From contig NZ_LQQP01000012.1 of NCBI RefSeq assembly GCF_001619615.1, positions 487,638-551,637 on the forward strand: 64,000 bases of DNA, read 5' to 3'. The translations under genes and the position numbers were made by a program. Shown here one piece after another: positions 59,699 through 64,000 of the stretch. Numbering within the stretch: position 1 is the first letter of the stretch; the number at the start of each line of letters is the position of its first letter. The DNA is from Microbacterium sp. T32. GTDB taxonomy: Bacteria > Actinomycetota > Actinomycetes > Actinomycetales > Microbacteriaceae. Under the pieces are notes generated by a model. It searched no databases. It worked only from the letters and a program-made list of their open reading frames with translations, and was not told the origin of the DNA.

Positions 59699-61022
59699 GG
59701 CGGCGGTGGGCGTCGCGCGCCCGTCGGGGTACGACGACGTCGACGCCGCCCGGTTCCACGAAGAGCAGCACCGTTCGCAGCGCGACGACTTCGCGCGCGA
59801 CCGCGCCCGCGTCCTGCACTCGGCGGCGCTGCGCCGTCTCGCCGCGAAGACCCAGGTCCTGAGCCCCGCGAGCCCCGCCGACTTCGCACGCAACCGTCTC
59901 ACGCACTCGCTCGAAGTCGCGCAGGTCGGCCGCGAGCTCGCCACGGCGCTCGAGCTGTCGCCCGACGTCGTCGACACCGCGTGCCTCAGCCACGACCTCG
60001 GCCACCCGCCGTTCGGCCACAACGGCGAGCGGGCGATGAACGAGTGGGCGGAAGACATCGGCGGGTTCGAGGGCAACGCGCAGACGCTGCGCATCCTCAC
60101 ACGCCTCGAGCCGAAGGTCATCGGCCCGGACGGGCACTCCTTCGGGCTCAACCTCACGCGGGCGAGCCTGGATGCGACGTGCAAGTACCCCTGGACCGCC
60201 GATGCTCCGCTTCCCGACCCCGGCGGCCGGTTGAAGTTCGGCGTCTACCCCGACGACGAGCCGGTGTTCCACTGGATGCGCGGGACGGCGCCCGGACGCG
60301 TGCGCTGCATCGAGGCCGAGGTCATGGACCTCTCCGACGACATCGCGTACTCGGTGCACGACTTCGAGGACGCGGTCGTCAACCGCTACATCGACCCCGC
60401 CGCGCTGGCATCCCCGGCCGGTCACGAGTCGCTCCTCACCGCGATCCAGACGTGGGTCGGCTACGACTTCTCGCGCGACGAGCTGGCCGACGCCCTGTAC
60501 CGGCTGATGCGGCTGCCCGAGTGGATCGAGTCGTTCGACGGCTCTCGCCCCGCGCTCGCGCGGCTGAAGAACCTCACGTCCGACCTCATCGGGCGCTTCG
60601 CGCGCGCCGCCACGACCGCGACCCGCGAGGCGTACGCCGTCCGCGACCTCACCCGGTACCGCGCGCACGTCGTCGTCCCGCGCGTCGTCGAGGCCGAGAT
60701 GGCGGTGCTGAAGGGCATCATCGGCGCGACCGTGGTGTCGATCGACGGCCGTAAGGCGCTGTACCGCGAGCAGCGACGCGTGCTGAAGCGTCTGGCATCC
60801 GCCCTGTGGGAGAACCCGGGGTCGCTCGACACGCTGCACCTGCCCGACTTCGAGAGCGCGACCGACGACGTCGCGCGCCGCCGCGTCGTGGTCGACCAGG
60901 TCGCGAGTCTCACCGACCAGCTCGCGATCGCGTGGTACGGCAGGCTCGTGGGCGACGTGGATGCCGCTGAGCTCGGCGTGTGGGCGCCGGGTGCGCGACC
61001 GCCGCGGGGAGCGGATGCCTGA
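59688..61022 (+). CDS. dgt: Deoxyguanosinetriphosphate triphosphohydrolase-like protein
   Basis: HD-domain phosphohydrolase. The 444-residue protein has NRLTHSLEVAQVGRELATAL near 65 (first His), SHDLGHPPFGHNGERAMNEW near 103 (HD) and later VMDLSDDIAYSVHDFEDAV. Metal ligands are conserved. The likely start is the GTG at 59688 inside the end of dusB (11-nt overlap). It precedes dnaG by a 1-nt overlap, the usual dgt-dnaG pair. Confidence 0.94.
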   Translation: MAGEAAVGVARPSGYDDVDAARFHEEQHRSQRDDFARDRARVLHSAALRRLAAKTQVLSPASPADFARNRLTHSLEVAQVGRELATALELSPDVVDTACLSHDLGHPPFGHNGERAMNEWAEDIGGFEGNAQTLRILTRLEPKVIGPDGHSFGLNLTRASLDATCKYPWTADAPLPDPGGRLKFGVYPDDEPVFHWMRGTAPGRVRCIEAEVMDLSDDIAYSVHDFEDAVVNRYIDPAALASPAGHESLLTAIQTWVGYDFSRDELADALYRLMRLPEWIESFDGSRPALARLKNLTSDLIGRFARAATTATREAYAVRDLTRYRAHVVVPRVVEAEMAVLKGIIGATVVSIDGRKALYREQRRVLKRLASALWENPGSLDTLHLPDFESATDDVARRRVVVDQVASLTDQLAIAWYGRLVGDVDAAELGVWAPGARPPRGADA

Positions 61023-62866
61023 TGCCCCGCATCCGCCAGTCCGACGTCGACGAGGTCAAGGCGCGGGTCAACATCGCGGACGTCGTCGGTGAGCGCGTCG
61101 CGCTGAAGCCGGCGGGCGTCGGGTCGATGAAGGGTCTGTGTCCCTTCCACGACGAGCGCAGCCCCAGCTTCCACGTGCGCCCGCAGGTCGGGTACTACCA
61201 CTGCTTCGGGTGCGGCGAGTCGGGCGACGTGTACTCGTTCCTCCGCGCGATGGACCACGTCTCGTTCACCGAGGCCGTCGAGCGCATGGCCGCCCGCGTC
61301 GGGTACACGCTGCACTACGAGGACGGCGGTGCCGCCCCCGAGACCACCGGCCGGTCGCGTCTGTACGCCGCCAACGCCGCGGCCGCGGAATACTTCCGCT
61401 CGCAGCTGCTGTCGCCCGAGGCCGACACCGCGCGGCGGTTCCTCGGCGACCGTGGATTCGACGCGGGGGCGGCGGCACACTTCGGCGTCGGGTACGCCCC
61501 GAAGGGCTGGTCGTCGCTCATGGACCACCTGCTCGGGCAGAAGTTCTCGCGCGACGAGCTCGTGCAGGCGGGCCTGGTGTCGCAGGGCCAGCGCGGGGTC
61601 TACGACCGGTTCCGCGGACGCGTCGTGTGGCCGATCCGCGACGTCACCGGCCAGGTGATCGGGTTCGGCGCGCGCAAGCTCTACGACGACGACCAGGGCC
61701 CGAAGTACCTCAACACCCCCGAGACGCCGATCTACAAGAAGGCGCAGGTGCTCTACGGCCTCGACCTCGCGAAGCGCGACATCTCGCGCGAGCACCGCGT
61801 CGTCGTGGTCGAGGGGTACACCGACGTCATGGCCTGCCATCTCGCGGGCATCACGACCGCGATCGCCTCCTGCGGGACGGCCTTCGGCAGCGACCACATC
61901 ACGGTGCTCCGCCGCGTGATGGGCGACGACACGGCCGCGGGCGAGGTCGTCTTCACCTTCGACCCGGATGCCGCCGGCCAGAAGGCGGCGCTGCGCGCCT
62001 TCGCCGACGAGAAGCGCTTCGCCGCGCAGACGTACGTCGCCGTGGCGCCCGAGGGCCTCGACCCGTGCGACCTGCGCCTGCAGCGCGGCGACGGCGCGGT
62101 CCGCGCCCTCATGGACAACAAGGCGCCGATGTTCGAGTTCGTCATCGACCAGCGGCTGAAGGACTACGACCTCGCCAGCGTCGAGGGCCGCGCGGGCGCG
62201 CTCCGCGCCGCGGCCCCGATCGTCGCCGACATCCGCGACCCCGCGCTGCGGCCCGGGTACGTCCGGGTGCTCGCGCGCCGCCTGGGTCTCGACATCCCCG
62301 AGGTGCAGAGCGCCGTCGAACGCGCGGCGCGCGGCGCCGACCGCGCCGAGAAGCGCGACGCGCAGCGCGGGGGAGCGGAGACACCCGCGCCGGTCGCCGT
62401 CTCGGTCACGATGGCGTCCCTGCCGAACACGCGCGACGTCGCCCTCGAGCGCGGCGCGATGATGGCGTTCCTCCAGTACGGGCACCGCATCGAACCCGAC
62501 CTGTTCCTCCGCGCCCTGCAGACCCCGTTCGGCCACCCCGCCCTCGAGGCGGTTCGGAGCACGCTGGCATCCACGGATCTGTCCCAGCCGGGCTGGGCCG
62601 TCGCCGCGGTCGAGGCGGTGCGCGAGCCCTTCCGGACACTCGCGGCGGAACTGCTCACGGCGGAGTTCCCGGCGCGCAACGAGGAGGGCGCGGTGGCGTC
62701 GGCGAACGACCTCGCGCGCGGACTCCTCGTGCGCGAGCTCGAGCGCGAGAAGAACGAACTGCTGCGCGGCATCCAGCGCGTTCCCGCCGATTCCGAGGAG
62801 GGTCGCCGTCTGCGGCTGCGACTGCGCGAATTGGATGCCGACCGCCAGCGGTTGACCGCGGGCTGA
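61022..62866 (+). CDS. dnaG: DNA primase
   Basis: Synthesises RNA primers. The 614-residue product has the zinc finger CPFHDERSPSFHV...YHCFGCGESGD (about 40-68), the RNAP-type basic core, TOPRIM VVVVEGYTDVMACHLAG near 260 and the acidic FTFDPDAAGQKAAL near 315. The C-terminal helicase-binding part (about 450-614) is rich in Ala/Glu/Arg. ATG overlaps the dgt stop. Confidence 0.97.
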   Translation: MPRIRQSDVDEVKARVNIADVVGERVALKPAGVGSMKGLCPFHDERSPSFHVRPQVGYYHCFGCGESGDVYSFLRAMDHVSFTEAVERMAARVGYTLHYEDGGAAPETTGRSRLYAANAAAAEYFRSQLLSPEADTARRFLGDRGFDAGAAAHFGVGYAPKGWSSLMDHLLGQKFSRDELVQAGLVSQGQRGVYDRFRGRVVWPIRDVTGQVIGFGARKLYDDDQGPKYLNTPETPIYKKAQVLYGLDLAKRDISREHRVVVVEGYTDVMACHLAGITTAIASCGTAFGSDHITVLRRVMGDDTAAGEVVFTFDPDAAGQKAALRAFADEKRFAAQTYVAVAPEGLDPCDLRLQRGDGAVRALMDNKAPMFEFVIDQRLKDYDLASVEGRAGALRAAAPIVADIRDPALRPGYVRVLARRLGLDIPEVQSAVERAARGADRAEKRDAQRGGAETPAPVAVSVTMASLPNTRDVALERGAMMAFLQYGHRIEPDLFLRALQTPFGHPALEAVRSTLASTDLSQPGWAVAAVEAVREPFRTLAAELLTAEFPARNEEGAVASANDLARGLLVRELEREKNELLRGIQRVPADSEEGRRLRLRLRELDADRQRLTAG

Positions 62867-62870
62867 CGCC

Positions 62871-62940
62871 GCGCGGCGCGATCGGCTGGCGCGGCGCGTC
62901 TCGGTGGGCTCGCGGCGCGCGGCGCGATCGGCTGGCGCGG
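62871..62940. repeat. Direct repeat of 24 bp (46-bp period) between dnaG and the ABC ATPase
   Basis: GCGCGGCGCGATCGGCTGGC begins both copies (62871-62894 and 62917-62940). It lies directly upstream of the ABC ATPase ribosome binding site. Not seen elsewhere in the window. Confidence 0.75.
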
Positions 62941-62967
62941 ATGCCGCGGGTCGGGGAGGATGTCAGC

Positions 62968-63741
62968 ATGCCCCGGTCCCTCGACACCGCCGTCGCCGTC
63001 CGCGCCGACGATCTCTCGCTCGCCCGCAACGGCGTCCGTGTGATCGACGGGGTGACCTTCACTCTCGCTGCCGCGGGCAGCCTCGTCGTCATGGGCCCGA
63101 CCGGATCGGGGAAGACGTCGCTGGCGTCCTCGCTCGCCGGCCGCCCCGACGAGGGCCTGACCGTCGTCGGGGGAGATGCGCGCGTGCACGGCATCTCCGC
63201 ACGGCATCCCGGACGCGCGCTGCGCGAGTGGACGTTCCACACCGGCTACCTGCCGCAGGGCGCGGGCGCGAACCTGCCCGCGCGACTCACGGTGCACGAG
63301 GTCATCTCCGAGCCGATCACCGCGCGGGACCGCCGCGTCAACACGCGCGCCCTGGCGGTGCGCGTCGCGACGTTGCTCGACGAGATGGAACTGCCGCTCG
63401 GCGCTTCACCGAAGTACCCGTACGAGCTCAGCGCGGGCATGCGGCAGCGCGTCGCGCTCGCCCGTGCCCTCGTGCTCGAGCCGCGCTTGTTCGTCGCGGA
63501 CGACCTCTACGCCAACCTCGACGTCGAGGTGCGGCAGGCGGTCCGCGCAGCCCTCACCCGCCGGCGCGACGAGCGCGGGATGGCATCCCTCGTCGTCACG
63601 AACGACGCGGATGCCCCCCGCGACCTGGATGCCGATGTCCTCGTGCTGCGCGCCGGACACGTCGTCGCGTACGGCCACGGGACCGAGGGTCTGCAGTGGA
63701 CTCCCGACGGCGCGCCCGACCGACGGATTTCGGCCGGCTGA
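62968..63741 (+). CDS. ABC-type ATPase with divergent catalytic motifs
   Basis: A 257-residue ATP-binding protein. Walker A is VMGPTGSGKTSLASSLAG near 40. The signature is LSAGMRQRVALARAL near 152 (LSAGM in place of LSGGQ). Walker B reads LFVADDLYANLD near 172, where the usual catalytic Glu after the Asp is Asp. The switch His is absent (VVTNDADAPRD). ATG at 62968 preferred because GGGGAGGA lies 7 nt upstream; the next start is at 62941. No permease gene is visible nearby. Confidence 0.85.
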   Translation: MPRSLDTAVAVRADDLSLARNGVRVIDGVTFTLAAAGSLVVMGPTGSGKTSLASSLAGRPDEGLTVVGGDARVHGISARHPGRALREWTFHTGYLPQGAGANLPARLTVHEVISEPITARDRRVNTRALAVRVATLLDEMELPLGASPKYPYELSAGMRQRVALARALVLEPRLFVADDLYANLDVEVRQAVRAALTRRRDERGMASLVVTNDADAPRDLDADVLVLRAGHVVAYGHGTEGLQWTPDGAPDRRISAG

Positions 63742-63803
63742 TTTTCCCGCTGCGCCGCGGTGCTGTTAGTATCGTCTGGTTGCCCGCCGCCAGGTGGGCA
63801 TGA

Positions 63804-63876
63804 TCCTCGGTAGCTCAATTGGCAGAGCAATCGGCTGTTAACCGATAGGTTCTTGGTTCGAGTCCAAGCCGGGGAG
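63804..63876 (+). tRNA. tRNA-Asn (GTT)
   Basis: A 73-nt cloverleaf with anticodon loop CTGTTAA (GTT at 63837-63839), acceptor TCCTCGG/CCGGGGA with one T-G pair, D arm GTAGCTCAATTGGCAGAGC, T arm TTGGTTCGAGTCCAA and discriminator G. CCA is not encoded. TAGTAT at 63767-63772 is a possible -10 box. Confidence 0.97.
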
Positions 63877-63914
63877 CGAGAGACCCGCGTCCATCTAACG
63901 CGGCTCTCACCCTA

Positions 63915-63946
63915 GGCCCGGGCTTCCACCCCGGGCCTTACCTTTT
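63915..63946 (+). terminator. Terminator after tRNA-Asn
   Basis: GGCCCGGG (63915-63922) pairs with CCCGGGCC (63930-63937) over a 7-nt loop, followed by TTACCTTTT. Confidence 0.85.
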
Positions 63947-64000
63947 GCCCGGGTCCGCTCGTCACCCTGGGGCTTATAGGCAAGAACGTGTGGATGGGTC

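Overview
The window is a high-GC actinobacterial chromosome segment, most likely from Microbacteriaceae and probably Microbacterium or a close relative. The evidence is a strong bias to G/C at third codon positions, frequent GTG starts, TANNNT -10 boxes placed 6-8 nt before many start codons, an actinobacterial ileS T-box with an ultrashort stem I, and the word GGATGCC repeated throughout. Nearly everything is core genome in tight operons. No prophage, insertion sequence, CRISPR array or rRNA operon was seen.

Layout. 1-2015: 5' part of valS (minus). 2.0-5.4 kb: small accessory island with a DUF559-type protein, a pentapeptide-like protein and an MHS-type transporter, flanked by intergenic repeats. 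5.4-11.3 kb: T-box-controlled ileS, then folC, a DUF4233 membrane protein and ndk. 11.5-12.1 kb: VKOR-family protein (minus). 12.5-15.1 kb: RNase E/G. 15.7-18 kb: rplU-rpmA-obgE. 18-22.6 kb: proB-proA, a small membrane protein, nadD, an unrecognised tail-anchored Pro/Ala-rich protein and rsfS. 22.6-25.7 kb: a probable folate- and cobalamin-independent methionine synthase pair (mesD-mesX) with a divergent LysR regulator. 25.8-29.8 kb (minus): tRNA-Ala, a putative DNA glycosylase, a frameshifted SRAP (YedK/HMCES) gene, a repeat array, an App1-type phosphatase and DedA. 29.8-33.7 kb: pabB and leuS. 34.4-38.5 kb: comEA-comEC-holA. 38.9-40.0 kb: rpsT and an alpha/beta hydrolase (minus). 40.1-51.0 kb: lepA, DUF1990, hemW, hrcA with a CIRCE operator, dnaJ, rsmE, HIT, phoH, ybeY, CNNM/CBS, era. 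51.1-55.3 kb: quinone-reductase-like protein, acetyltransferase, leuA with a leader-peptide attenuator, methyltransferase. 55.4-63.7 kb: TRIC-like channel (minus), recO, uppS, DsbA-like protein, dusB, dgt, dnaG and an odd ABC ATPase. 63.8 kb: tRNA-Asn.

How the genes fit together. Most of the plus-strand content is translation and ribosome biogenesis (ileS, leuS, rplU, rpmA, rpsT, obgE, rsfS, lepA, era, ybeY, rsmE, dusB), replication and repair (holA, dnaG, recO, dgt, comEA/EC) and amino-acid or cofactor synthesis. Amino-acid supply is sensed by RNA at two places: the T-box before ileS and the Leu-rich leader peptide before leuA.

Most notable items: the mesD-mesX-LysR methionine locus with a perfect dyad; several families of palindromic intergenic repeats; a 71-nt palindrome upstream of the RNase E/G promoter; the SRAP gene broken by an internal deletion next to a putative glycosylase; and two short DNA words, one highly enriched (GGATGCC) and one found on only one strand (GGGGGAG).
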